The position numbers were made by a program, and so were the translations under genes. The notes beneath the pieces are model-generated. The model was not told the DNA's origin. It saw only the letters and a list, made by a program, of their open reading frames with translations, and made no database searches. A stretch of DNA of 8,761 nucleotides. Origin: Deltaproteobacteria bacterium CG07_land_8_20_14_0_80_60_11 (GTDB lineage Bacteria; Desulfobacterota; Desulfobaccia; Desulfobaccales; 0-14-0-80-60-11). Position 1 is the stretch's first letter. Each line of letters begins with the position of its first letter. Shown piece after piece: positions 1-6,066 of the stretch. The stretch is from positions 1,571 to 10,331 of the forward strand of contig PEWM01000226.1 in the NCBI GenBank assembly GCA_002779455.1, written 5' to 3'.

Positions 1-1
1 C

Positions 2-1054
2 GCGGGCGTACGTTTCGTCAGCCGCATGGGGTATGACGACAAGGCCTTTGCCGCCGCGGTGGTGGACATGGGAGTAAAAGGGGCGGTGTTGATCCAGGAA
101 GACAGCGGCGATTACACCCTGGTCCGCCGGGACGCCGCCATGGGAGCCCTGTCCCGGGACGAGCAACTCGTCACCGCCCAACTCTTCTCCCGGGGCGGGT
201 CCGTTACCTTAAAAGACACCAACCACACCATCATCAAAGGCGCCATCGATGCCCTGAAGAAAAATCTGCAGACGGAACTCGAAAAGATCTACTTCGTCAC
301 CAACTCGGGCTACCTGGCCCCCGGGGTAGTCATTACCCTCCTGGGCGTGGCCTTGGTTGTCCTGACGTCCCGGGATAAATTTGCGGCGGGCTTTGGGTCC
401 CTGTGGCTGACCATCTGGACGGTGGCCTGTTATTTTCTGGCGGTCACCGTCTATAAAAAGTGGCGGGCCGCCCGGGGCGGCGGCGTGGGGAAATGGCTGG
501 GGGCCCTGGGCGTCACCCTGTTCGCCCTGCCCTTTTTTGCGGGGGAGATCGCCGGGGCGTTCCTGTTAACCTCGGCCGTGTCCATCCCTGCGGCCGCGAC
601 CCTGGCCGCCATGGGCTTCCTCAACGCCCTGTTCTATCACCTGCTCAAGGCCCCCACCCTGTCGGGCCGCAAGATCATGGACCAGATCGAGGGCTTCAAG
701 CTCTATCTCTCGGTAGCGGAAAAAGAGCGCCTCAATCTCCTCAATCCCCCGGAAAAGACGCCGGCGCTCTTCGAAAAATACCTGCCCTACGCCCTGGCCC
801 TGGATGTGGAGAATGCCTGGAGCGAGCAGTTCGCCGAGGTGCTGAACCGGGCCGGGGCCCAGCCTTACTCCCCCACCTGGTATGCCGGCAGTTCCTGGGA
901 CAGCTCCCACACCTCCCGCTTCACCGATAGCCTGGGCAGCTCCTTTGCCGGCGCCATCTCGTCCTCCTCAACTCCGCCGGGCTCGTCCTCGGGGAGCGGC
1001 GGCGGCGGGTCCTCCGGCGGCGGGGGCGGCGGCGGCGGCGGCAGCGGCTGGTAG
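2..1054 (+). CDS. DUF2207 family membrane protein, C-terminal part (5' truncated)
   Basis: The reading frame is already open at base 2 (AGVRFVSRMGYDDKAFAAAVVDMGVKG...), so the ATG at 26 is internal and the gene begins outside the window. The text matches the C-terminal half of DUF2207 (YciQ-like) predicted membrane proteins: a MGYDxKAFAAA-VKG segment, then hydrophobic stretches (about residues 98-115, 124-142 and 160-210 counted from the ATG at 26), then the family's RKIMDQIEGFKLYL...EKERLN...LFEKYLPYALALDVENAWSEQF block. The tail is a Ser/Gly-rich stretch ending in GSGW, common in this family. Function is unknown; the protein is presumably in the cytoplasmic membrane. The stop TAG at 1052-1054 is followed by a small inverted repeat. 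It converges on purC. Family assignment is confident; start, promoter and the N-terminal domain cannot be seen. Confidence 0.85.
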   Translation, partial: AGVRFVSRMGYDDKAFAAAVVDMGVKGAVLIQEDSGDYTLVRRDAAMGALSRDEQLVTAQLFSRGGSVTLKDTNHTIIKGAIDALKKNLQTELEKIYFVTNSGYLAPGVVITLLGVALVVLTSRDKFAAGFGSLWLTIWTVACYFLAVTVYKKWRAARGGGVGKWLGALGVTLFALPFFAGEIAGAFLLTSAVSIPAAATLAAMGFLNALFYHLLKAPTLSGRKIMDQIEGFKLYLSVAEKERLNLLNPPEKTPALFEKYLPYALALDVENAWSEQFAEVLNRAGAQPYSPTWYAGSSWDSSHTSRFTDSLGSSFAGAISSSSTPPGSSSGSGGGGSSGGGGGGGGGSGW

Positions 1055-1065
1055 GCGCCCAAAGA

Positions 1066-1087
1066 GGGCGGACACCCAGGTCCGCCC
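1066..1087. repeat. Short palindrome downstream of the DUF2207 gene
   Basis: Arms gggcgga (1066-1072) and tccgccc (1081-1087) are perfectly complementary around an 8-nt loop, 11 nt after the stop codon. The plus strand continues ctacaaaaaa, so there is no U-tract for an intrinsic terminator in that direction. On the minus strand an oligo-T run lies before the stem rather than after it. It is best read as a REP-like palindrome that might slow RNA polymerase or protect the 3' end of the mRNA. Confidence 0.55.
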
Positions 1088-1144
1088 CTACAAAAAATTG
1101 CGGTTTAATGCCACATCGGTATGAAAAGGGAAATTTACTTCAAG

Positions 1145-1236
1145 AAGTTGTCTCGCATAGGGCGTGCCGTGCACGCCGAATTATGGCGGCCACGGGCCGC
1201 CCTATCCATGGCTGTGAAGCCCCCTGGCGACAACTT
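1145..1236. repeat. Three-way-junction palindromic element A
   Basis: Nested inverted repeats: outer arms aagttgtc (1145-1152) and gacaactt (1229-1236); a closing stem atag (1157-1160) with ctat (1202-1205); and inside it two 7-bp hairpins, ggcgtgc-cgt-gcacgcc (1161-1177) and ggcggcc-acg-ggccgcc (1185-1201), separated by gaattat. All stems given are perfect. The two triloop hairpins abut the closing stem with no unpaired base on the outer side. It could be a dispersed REP/BIME-type repeat or a structured RNA 3' end. It encodes nothing convincing. Confidence 0.6.
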
Positions 1237-1294
1237 TTCAAGGCAGTTATTCATGGACCTTTCGGCCTACCCGTAAGGCATGAAAAGTCCGGTG

Positions 1295-1312
1295 GGGCAG
1301 ACCTCCGTGCCC
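1295..1312. repeat. Small inverted repeat
   Basis: gggca (1295-1299) and tgccc (1308-1312) flank an 8-nt loop in the palindrome-rich gap between the convergent genes. It is short and could be chance in GC-rich DNA. It is listed because it lies between two stronger palindromic elements. Confidence 0.3.
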
Positions 1313-1334
1313 GCCTTTGACGCAGGGTAGCACA

Positions 1335-1392
1335 TTGGTGGCACAGGCTTCCAGCCTGTGCGCCCGCACCGGCAAGATGCCGGTGCCACCAA
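1335..1392. repeat. Three-way-junction palindromic element B
   Basis: A 58-nt unit in which nearly every base pairs. The closing stem is ttggtg (1335-1340) with caccaa (1387-1392). Inside are hairpin gcacaggc-ttcca-gcctgtgc (1341-1361), linker gccc (1362-1365), and hairpin gcaccggc-aagat-gccggtgc (1366-1386). Both hairpins abut the closing stem without a gap. The closing stem can extend to 10 bp (1335-1344 with 1383-1392), competing with the hairpins, so two folds are possible. It lies 22 bp past the purC stop on the purC transcript side. It is probably a dispersed palindromic repeat; there is no T-run, so it is not a standard intrinsic terminator. Confidence 0.7.
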
Positions 1393-1413
1393 GAACTTTT
1401 CAAAACCGGTCTT

Positions 1414-2316
1414 TCAACCCAACTCTTCGCCGGTGAGGGTCTTTAACGCCTGGAGGTAACGGGCCCGGGTGTTGGCGATGACGTCGGCGGGCAAGGGCGG
1501 CGGCGGGGGTTGCTTGTTCCAGCCCAGCGATTCCAGGTAATCCCTTAGATACTGCTTGTCGTAGCTCTTTTGGGGGCCGCCGGGCCGGTAGTCCTCCCGG
1601 GGCCAGAAGCGGGAGGAGTCCGGGGTCAGGACCTCGTCGATGAGCAAGAGTTTTTCGTCAGCGCCGGCGGCCAGGCCGAACTCGAACTTGGTGTCGGCGA
1701 TGATGATGCCCCGGGGCTCGGCCCAGGCGAGGGCCCGTCGGTAAAGGGCCAGGCTCAGGTCCCGGACCTTCGCCGTCAGCGCCGCCCCGATCTGGCTCGC
1801 CATGGCGGCAAAGGAGATGTTTTCGTCGTGGGTTCCCAGCTCGGCCTTGGTGGAGGGCGTAAAGATAGGCTCCGGCAGCTTCTGGGACTCCACCAGCCCC
1901 GGGGGCAGGGCCAAACCGCCGATGGCGCCTTCTTGCCGGTACTCCGTCCAACCTGAACCGGACAGATAACCCCGGACGATGCACTCCACCGGCAGGGGCT
2001 TACACTTGCGCACCAGCATGGTGCGGCCCGCCAGCAGGTCCTGGAACGGCCGGCAGGCCGGGGGAAACTCCTCCACCCTGAGGCTCACCAGATGGTTGGG
2101 GGTCAGGTCCGCCAGGCGCCGGAACCAGAAGGCGGACAGCCGGGTGAGGATGCGGCCCTTATCGGGGATGGGCTCGGCCATCACCACGTCGAAGGCGGAG
2201 ATGCGGTCCGTGGCCACCAGAAGCAGGCTATCCCCCAGGTCGTAAATGTCCCGCACCTTGCCCTGGCGCCGGATACCCAGCCCCGCCAGGGAAGTGGTCA
2301 TGACCGGTGGTTTCAT
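1414..2316 (-). CDS. purC: Phosphoribosylaminoimidazole-succinocarboxamide synthase (SAICAR synthetase)
   Basis: De novo purine synthesis in the cytoplasm: ATP-dependent joining of CAIR and L-aspartate to give SAICAR. The 300-residue protein carries the family motifs in order: GKVRDIYD (19-26, nucleotide-binding N-lobe), DRISAFDVVM (37-46), RGYLSGSGWTEY (115-126), TPSTKAELGTHDENI (153-167), DTKFEFGL (208-215) and DEVLTPDSSRFWP (227-239). The length fits the ~300-aa PurC class rather than the ~237-aa E. coli class. The start at 2316 is supported by an AGGAGG on the minus strand (2330-2325) 8 nt upstream; the Met at residue 6 is a less likely alternative. The ATG overlaps the TGA of the upstream pseudokinase gene (ATGA), so the two genes are co-transcribed and probably translationally coupled. 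No other pur gene is in view. Confidence 0.97.
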   Translation of the reverse strand: MKPPVMTTSLAGLGIRRQGKVRDIYDLGDSLLLVATDRISAFDVVMAEPIPDKGRILTRLSAFWFRRLADLTPNHLVSLRVEEFPPACRPFQDLLAGRTMLVRKCKPLPVECIVRGYLSGSGWTEYRQEGAIGGLALPPGLVESQKLPEPIFTPSTKAELGTHDENISFAAMASQIGAALTAKVRDLSLALYRRALAWAEPRGIIIADTKFEFGLAAGADEKLLLIDEVLTPDSSRFWPREDYRPGGPQKSYDKQYLRDYLESLGWNKQPPPPPLPADVIANTRARYLQALKTLTGEELG

Positions 2317-3833
2317 CGGGATGGCCTCCTGACGTTATCGGCGCCGGTGGTTTTAGGCGCCAGTTTCAAGACTTTGGGGGTGAGCTTTTCCTGGGTTTTG
2401 ATGCGGTTGGCCGCGTCCTCGGCGGCCTTGGCCCCGGTAAAGGGGCCCACCTGGACTTGGTACCGGGTCTTGTCCCCGGTCTTCCGGGTGTTGATGACGG
2501 CCCGGAGATTCCTGGCCCGGAGGCGCTGCTGGAGGATCTCGGCCTGCTTCAGGGTGGAGTAGGTGGCGGCCACCAGGAGATAGCGCTGATCTTTAGAGGC
2601 CACGGTGGCTTGAACCGGGCCCGGGGTATGGCCGGCGGCCGGCCTGGCCGCGGGAGCCGGCTCCCCGGGGGCCCCGGCCTCGCTGGTCTCCATCAGGGGC
2701 GGCCCCCCGCCCACCGGCGGGAGAGCGACCGGCGCCGCCACCGTGGTAGGTTGAGGCTTCGACGCCGGCCGGTGGCCGACTTTGACCCCGATGATGATGA
2801 GGGCCACCGTCAGGACGGCCAGGCCCGCCCCCCACAGCAGGCGCCGGGGCAGCAGCTTGAGGGTGTTTAAATGGGTCAGGGCCGCATCCCTGACCTTTTG
2901 GGCGTGGGGCAAGCTGTGCTCCCAGACTTTTTTCAACTGCGGCCCCGCCTGAGCCAAAGGCTGCCAGCTACGCCGGGGTTTTTCCGGCCGCCAGACGGCG
3001 GATTTCCTGGCACCCCCGTGCATGAGTTCCCGGGCCTGGCGCAATTGGCTGATCAGGGCGCCGGCATGGGGCAGCCGCTCTTCGGGGTCCTCCGACAGGC
3101 ACCGCAGCAGCACGTTCTGCAGGGGAACAGGAATCTCCTCCAGGTCCGCCGGGGGGTATTCCAAACGATAGGGAAAAGGCTCATCAAAGGTCAGGGGATA
3201 GGGCAGGCTGCCGGCCACCAGCCGGAAACCCAGGACCCCCAAAGAAAACACGTTGCCGGCCGGCGTCAGCCGATCCCCGTGAATGACCTCCGGCGGCGCA
3301 TAGGCCCTGAGCTCCAGGTGCTGCGGTTCATCGCCATAGGCCGGGGCGAAGGCAAAATTGGCCAGACGGAGGTCTTCCCCCTGGAGCAGGATATTGAGGG
3401 GGCTGAGGAACTGGTGCACTTCCCCCTGCTGGTGGGCGCAGGCCAGGGCCTGGCCCAGGAGTTCCAGCAGGTGCAGCGCCTGGGGCAGGCTGAACCGCTC
3501 TTGCCGGACCCAATGGGCCATCAAGCTCTCGCCGGGAAAGGGTTCCTCCACCAGATAGAGAAATTTTTCGGCCTTGTCGACGTGGAAAACCCCCAGGATC
3601 TGGGGGTGGCGCAGCTTCAGTCCCAGGACCGCGGCGTGTTCAAACATGTCCCGGGCCGCGGTCCACTCCGGGGCGTCCCGGGCCAGGAGCTTCAGGCTGA
3701 CCTCGGTCCTCAGGATATTGTCTTGGGCCAGCCACACCCCGCCCCAGGGTTCTTCCCGGAGCTGACGCACGATCAGGTATCTCTGCCCGATCATCTCTTG
3801 GGTCTCGGGATGATCCGAACGGTTGTAGGGCAT
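2313..3833 (-). CDS. Pseudokinase (Ser/Thr kinase-like) - transmembrane - SPOR domain fusion protein
   Basis: 506 residues in three parts. Residues ~18-265 follow the Hanks-type Ser/Thr kinase fold: VSLK at 45-48 keeps the ATP-site lysine, E65 sits where helix C expects it, N147 of the catalytic loop is kept, and an APPE (179-182) and SLG (197-199) remain. But HRD reads H140-Q-F142, the catalytic-loop lysine is S144, DFG reads N159-F-A161, and the helix-F aspartate is N194. Phosphotransfer is therefore unlikely. One membrane helix (~333-351) is followed by a Pro/Ala/Gly-rich linker (~355-410) and a SPOR domain (~417-490, from RYLLVAATYSTLKQAE to YQVQVGPF), a fold that binds denuded peptidoglycan glycan. 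Topology should be kinase-in, SPOR-out. The ATG at 3833 has only a weak ribosome site; M14 is an alternative. It overlaps purC. A sensor or scaffold role in the envelope is inference. Confidence 0.85.
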   Translation of the reverse strand: MPYNRSDHPETQEMIGQRYLIVRQLREEPWGGVWLAQDNILRTEVSLKLLARDAPEWTAARDMFEHAAVLGLKLRHPQILGVFHVDKAEKFLYLVEEPFPGESLMAHWVRQERFSLPQALHLLELLGQALACAHQQGEVHQFLSPLNILLQGEDLRLANFAFAPAYGDEPQHLELRAYAPPEVIHGDRLTPAGNVFSLGVLGFRLVAGSLPYPLTFDEPFPYRLEYPPADLEEIPVPLQNVLLRCLSEDPEERLPHAGALISQLRQARELMHGGARKSAVWRPEKPRRSWQPLAQAGPQLKKVWEHSLPHAQKVRDAALTHLNTLKLLPRRLLWGAGLAVLTVALIIIGVKVGHRPASKPQPTTVAAPVALPPVGGGPPLMETSEAGAPGEPAPAARPAAGHTPGPVQATVASKDQRYLLVAATYSTLKQAEILQQRLRARNLRAVINTRKTGDKTRYQVQVGPFTGAKAAEDAANRIKTQEKLTPKVLKLAPKTTGADNVRRPSR

Positions 3834-3856
3834 CTGGAGGCCTGCCTTGGCTGGGG

Positions 3857-3883
3857 GAATCGGCCTGATTATCAGGCCAATTC
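3857..3883. promoter_or_regulatory. 27-bp dyad, candidate operator or leader hairpin upstream of the pseudokinase gene
   Basis: The core ggcctgat-t-atcaggcc (3862-3878) has perfect 8-bp arms around one central base. Outside a single mismatch (3861/3879) four more pairs hold (3857-3860 with 3880-3883), giving 12 of 13 matching positions per arm. It lies 24 bp before the pseudokinase ATG, in a divergent intergenic region, where a dimeric repressor could bind. If it lies downstream of the transcription start it would instead form a hairpin in the 5' leader. The regulator is unknown. Confidence 0.55.
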
Positions 3884-3903
3884 ACCATAACACAAAACCA
3901 GCG

Positions 3904-3986
3904 GACAAAAAAGCCCTTTCGGGTCAGGGTGGCGCCGCCCCGAGCCGGGGGAGTGAAGCGCCCGGAGGGCAACGCCAACCTCTCGA
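3904..3986. other. GC-rich structured stretch in the divergent intergenic region
   Basis: Most of the 254 bp between the pseudokinase and the phosphatidyltransferase has no gene. This part is GC-rich, with hairpin ccccg-agc-cgggg (3938-3950) and several further complementary runs (ggcg near 3931 with cgcc near 3973; ccggg near 3946 with cccgg near 3961). Reading frames across it are shadows with no recognisable protein. It may be another dispersed palindromic repeat; no promoter elements are clear inside it. Confidence 0.3.
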
Positions 3987-4023
3987 CCTCACCGGCCCAA
4001 ATTGCGCGCCGGCTGAGATAAAT

Positions 4024-4052
4024 TTGAAAGAAACCGATTATTCTGGTACTTT
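4024..4052 (+). promoter_or_regulatory. Possible sigma-70 promoter for the phosphatidyltransferase gene
   Basis: TTGAAA (4024-4029) and TACTTT (4047-4052) are 17 bp apart, in an AT-richer pocket of an otherwise GC-rich region. The -35 matches 5 of 6 and the -10 only 3 of 6 consensus positions (first, second and last T). It would give a 5' leader of about 30 nt. A ribosome site AGGGA (4075-4079) lies 8 nt before the ATG at 4088. Confidence 0.35.
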
Positions 4053-4087
4053 CTCCCTTAACCCCCCCATGATTAGGGAACCCCACC

Positions 4088-4690
4088 ATGTCTCTGGCTA
4101 ATCTCATCACCCTGGCCCGGCTGCCATTGTTGTTGATCCTGGTGGGTCTCCTGTTTGTCCCCAGTTTCGGGGTGCGGCTTATTGGCCTGGGGCTGCTGAT
4201 CGTCCTGTTTCTCCTGGATTGGTTTGACGGGTACGTGGCCCGGCTGCGCCACGAGGTCACCGAACTCGGGGCGGTGTTGGACATCGCCCTGGACCGGTCG
4301 GTGGAAAATATCCTCTGGATCACCTTCATGTACCTGGGACTGGCGCCTTTGTGGGTCCCCATAGTCTTTCTCATCCGCTCCTTCGTGGTGGACGGCATCC
4401 GGGGCGCGGCCCTGGCCCGGGGGAAATCGGGTTTCGGGATGATGTACTCCCCCCTCGGGCGTTTCCTGGTGGCTTCCCGCTTCATGCGGGCGCTCTACGG
4501 CCTGGCCAAGGGCGTGATTTTCGGTCTCCTTTACCTCACCTGGGCCCTGGCTATCAAGGACCCAAACATTCTGATAACCTTGCATCCTTTGAATCAAGGT
4601 CTTATATTTTTTACAACGGCGCTGTGCATCATTCGGGGCCTCCCGGTAATCTGGGATGGCCGTATCCTGTTCAGGGCCGATAAAACTTAG
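4088..4690 (+). CDS. CDP-alcohol phosphatidyltransferase family protein
   Basis: Integral membrane enzyme that transfers a phosphatidyl (or related) group from a CDP-alcohol to an alcohol acceptor. The 200-residue sequence contains the complete family signature D44-x2-D47-G48-x2-A51-R52-x8-G61-x3-D65-x3-D69, whose aspartates bind metal and the CDP moiety. Hydrophobic segments at about 8-25, 28-45, 72-98, 134-153 and 165-182 fit the usual six-helix fold. The length suits PgsA-like phosphatidylglycerophosphate synthases (~180-200 aa), but the acceptor cannot be read from motifs alone, so no symbol is given. AGGGA 8 nt upstream supports the ATG at 4088. It begins a plus-strand block and is followed after 44 nt by a HAD-IB phosphatase, consistent with a synthase-phosphatase pair in phospholipid headgroup synthesis. 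Confidence 0.92.
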   Translation: MSLANLITLARLPLLLILVGLLFVPSFGVRLIGLGLLIVLFLLDWFDGYVARLRHEVTELGAVLDIALDRSVENILWITFMYLGLAPLWVPIVFLIRSFVVDGIRGAALARGKSGFGMMYSPLGRFLVASRFMRALYGLAKGVIFGLLYLTWALAIKDPNILITLHPLNQGLIFFTTALCIIRGLPVIWDGRILFRADKT

Positions 4691-4734
4691 CCTGCCCCCG
4701 CGACGCTGCCAGAATCTGGCCGCCGGAGGACGTT

Positions 4735-5373
4735 ATGAGCCGGGTGGTTGCCATTTTCGACGTGGACCAGACCCTGGTTCAGGGTTACACCGAGCGGCTC
4801 TTTTTCCGGTATCTGGTGCGGCGGCGCCTGCTCAGTGTTACCCGGGCGTTGGCTTACCTCGGTCAGGTAGCCTGTCGGCCCCAGCGGCGCTTCCAGGACA
4901 AAAGTTACCTCGAGGGGCTGCCGGTGGAGGAGGTGGTCCGCCTGGCCCGGCAGTGCTACCGGGAAGACATCGCCCCCCGGGTGAGCGCGGCGGCACGGGC
5001 CTGTGTCCTTTCGCATCAGGCCCAGGGGCACGCCATTGCCCTGTTGAGCGGCTCCCTGTCCCTGCTCCTGACGCCGTTACAGGAAGAGTTGGGGGCGGAT
5101 TGGCTCATCGCCACGGAATTGCAGCGGCAGAACGGCCGATTTACCGGGGCGATTGCCGGGCGAAACCCCCGGGGGCCCCATAAATTGTGGCTGCTTCAGG
5201 AGCTGTCCCGGACCCATGGTTTTGATTTATCCCAGGCCTACGCCTACGGGGACCATATCCAGGATGCCTATCTTTTCCGGTCCATCGGGCATCCGGTGGC
5301 GGTCAACCCTTCCTGGCGCTTGAAGCTCAAGGCCCGCAAACATCGCTGGCCGATTCGGTATTTCACGCTGTAG
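4735..5373 (+). CDS. HAD superfamily subfamily IB phosphatase (PgpC/SerB-like)
   Basis: Cytosolic-type phosphomonoesterase of 212 residues with all four HAD motifs: D9-V-D11-Q-T13 (nucleophile and acid/base), S105 in LLSGS (motif II), K150 in GPHK (motif III) and G172-D173-x3-D177 (motif IV, Mg2+). The helical cap between motifs I and II (~15-95) and the end VNPSWRLKLKARKHRWPI match HAD-IB proteins, the group that includes phosphoserine phosphatase-like enzymes and phosphatidylglycerophosphatase C. The start is set by GGAGGA (4725-4730) just before the ATG. Position directly behind a CDP-alcohol phosphatidyltransferase favours dephosphorylation of a phospholipid intermediate such as PGP, but this is inference; PgpC usually has membrane association, and no clear membrane helix is seen here. 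Fold and chemistry are confident, substrate is not. Confidence 0.9.
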   Translation: MSRVVAIFDVDQTLVQGYTERLFFRYLVRRRLLSVTRALAYLGQVACRPQRRFQDKSYLEGLPVEEVVRLARQCYREDIAPRVSAAARACVLSHQAQGHAIALLSGSLSLLLTPLQEELGADWLIATELQRQNGRFTGAIAGRNPRGPHKLWLLQELSRTHGFDLSQAYAYGDHIQDAYLFRSIGHPVAVNPSWRLKLKARKHRWPIRYFTL

Positions 5374-5439
5374 CCGGGAAATAATCCGGTAGGTCGAGCC
5401 TGATCCCCCCATATTTTTTATCGAGGCGCCGCCGAATAA

Positions 5440-5468
5440 TTGACAGGATAGAGCTTTTGGGGTAGTCA
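5440..5468 (+). promoter_or_regulatory. Weak promoter candidate upstream of the small helical protein gene
   Basis: A perfect consensus TTGACA lies at 5440-5445, with TAGTCA 17 bp downstream (5463-5468). The -10 is poor and the implied transcription start would fall at the ribosome site (about 5475), so it may not be used as drawn. The 109-bp gap after the phosphatase gene leaves room for a promoter, but co-transcription from upstream is equally possible. Confidence 0.2.
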
Positions 5469-5482
5469 ATAAAAGGGGTGAT

Positions 5483-5692
5483 ATGGACGAAGCTCTGATC
5501 AAACAATTGAAAAACCGGGTGGAAGAAGAACTGCGGCAGCGCGAACTGGCGCTCCTGGAGTTTTGGCTGCAGGAATTTAAAAATATCATGGGCAAGCGCC
5601 ACCAAGAACTGGCAAGCTTGCAGACCGATGTGAAATCCTTCGTTGCCCGTATGGAGACCCGGCTCCGCACCCTCAAAGGAAGCCAGAAATAA
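5483..5692 (+). CDS. Small charged helical (coiled-coil-like) protein of unknown function
   Basis: 69 residues, not recognised as a named family. The whole length is rich in Glu, Lys, Arg, Gln and Leu with heptad-like hydrophobic spacing (for example LIKQLKNRVEEEL and LASLQTDVKSFVARM), so it should be largely alpha-helical and may dimerise. It has no cysteines, no signal peptide and no membrane segment. A ribosome site AAGGGG (5473-5478) sits 4 nt before the ATG, and codon use looks like the neighbours, so translation is credible. The stop TAA is 1 nt before the queD ATG, and the queD ribosome site lies inside this gene's 3' end, so translation of queD probably depends on it. It could be a partner protein or mainly a translational leader; function is unknown. 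Confidence 0.72.
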   Translation: MDEALIKQLKNRVEEELRQRELALLEFWLQEFKNIMGKRHQELASLQTDVKSFVARMETRLRTLKGSQK

Positions 5693-5693
5693 C

Positions 5694-6065
5694 ATGTATG
5701 AAGTAAAAATCGTCACCCAGTTTGCCGCCGCCCACCGGCTGGAAAACTTCAATGGGAAATGCGAGTCCCTCCACGGCCACAACTGGAAGGTGGAGGTGTT
5801 CCTGGTGGGGAAGGCGCTGAACCGCACCGGGTTGCTGATGGATTTTGGCTTGGTCAAGGCCCGGACCAAACAGGTGCTGGAAGAGCTCGACCATAAATAT
5901 TTGAATGAACTGGCCGCCTTTCAGGACCGCAACCCCTCGTCGGAGAATCTGGCCTGTTACCTGTACGAGCGCCTGGGGGCGATCTTTAATCGCGACGGGG
6001 TGCAAGTCCGCCGGGTCGACGTCTGGGAATCGGATACCTCCTGCGCCTCCTACTATCAGGACTGA
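5694..6065 (+). CDS. queD: 6-carboxy-5,6,7,8-tetrahydropterin synthase (QueD/PTPS family)
   Basis: Converts 7,8-dihydroneopterin triphosphate to 6-carboxytetrahydropterin, a step toward preQ0, queuosine and other 7-deazapurines; cytosolic zinc enzyme. The 123-residue product has the zinc histidines H14 (AAHRL) and H27/H29 (LHGHN), catalytic C23 in CESLHGHN, the D66-H67 pair in LEELDHKYLN, and E112 in the C-terminal VWESDTSCASYY that anchors the pterin. The start is placed at ATG 5694 rather than the in-frame ATG at 5643, because conserved sequence begins at MYEVKIV and the upstream 17 residues overlap the preceding gene without family resemblance. The likely ribosome site AAGGA (5676-5680) is 13 nt away, so coupling to the small upstream gene is probable. 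queE, queC and queF are not in the window. Confidence 0.95.
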   Translation: MYEVKIVTQFAAAHRLENFNGKCESLHGHNWKVEVFLVGKALNRTGLLMDFGLVKARTKQVLEELDHKYLNELAAFQDRNPSSENLACYLYERLGAIFNRDGVQVRRVDVWESDTSCASYYQD

Positions 6066-6066
6066 A

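Noticed and set aside
1000..1054. Gly-rich GGC repeat tract as a separate repeat or frameshift site
   Set aside because: It is in frame and forms the Ser/Gly-rich tail common in DUF2207 proteins; nothing shows slippage.
1108..1320. 70-codon open frame in the convergent gap
   Set aside because: It runs through the palindromic elements, has no ribosome site and no recognisable protein features.
2871..3890. 339-codon plus-strand frame opposite the pseudokinase gene
   Set aside because: It is a shadow of the kinase-SPOR coding strand, with low-complexity Gln/Gly/Pro composition and no domain.
3640..4485. 281-codon minus-strand frame
   Set aside because: It is antisense to the phosphatidyltransferase and overlaps the pseudokinase start; its composition (many Arg, Ser, Pro) is typical of shadow frames in GC-rich DNA.
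5374..5482. Intrinsic terminator after the HAD phosphatase (T-run at 5415-5419)
   Set aside because: No stable stem precedes the T-run; only 3-4 bp complementary pieces can be found.
5643..5693. Longer N-terminus for QueD
   Set aside because: The extra 17 residues overlap the previous gene and have no family resemblance; MYEVKIV at 5694 is the normal family start.
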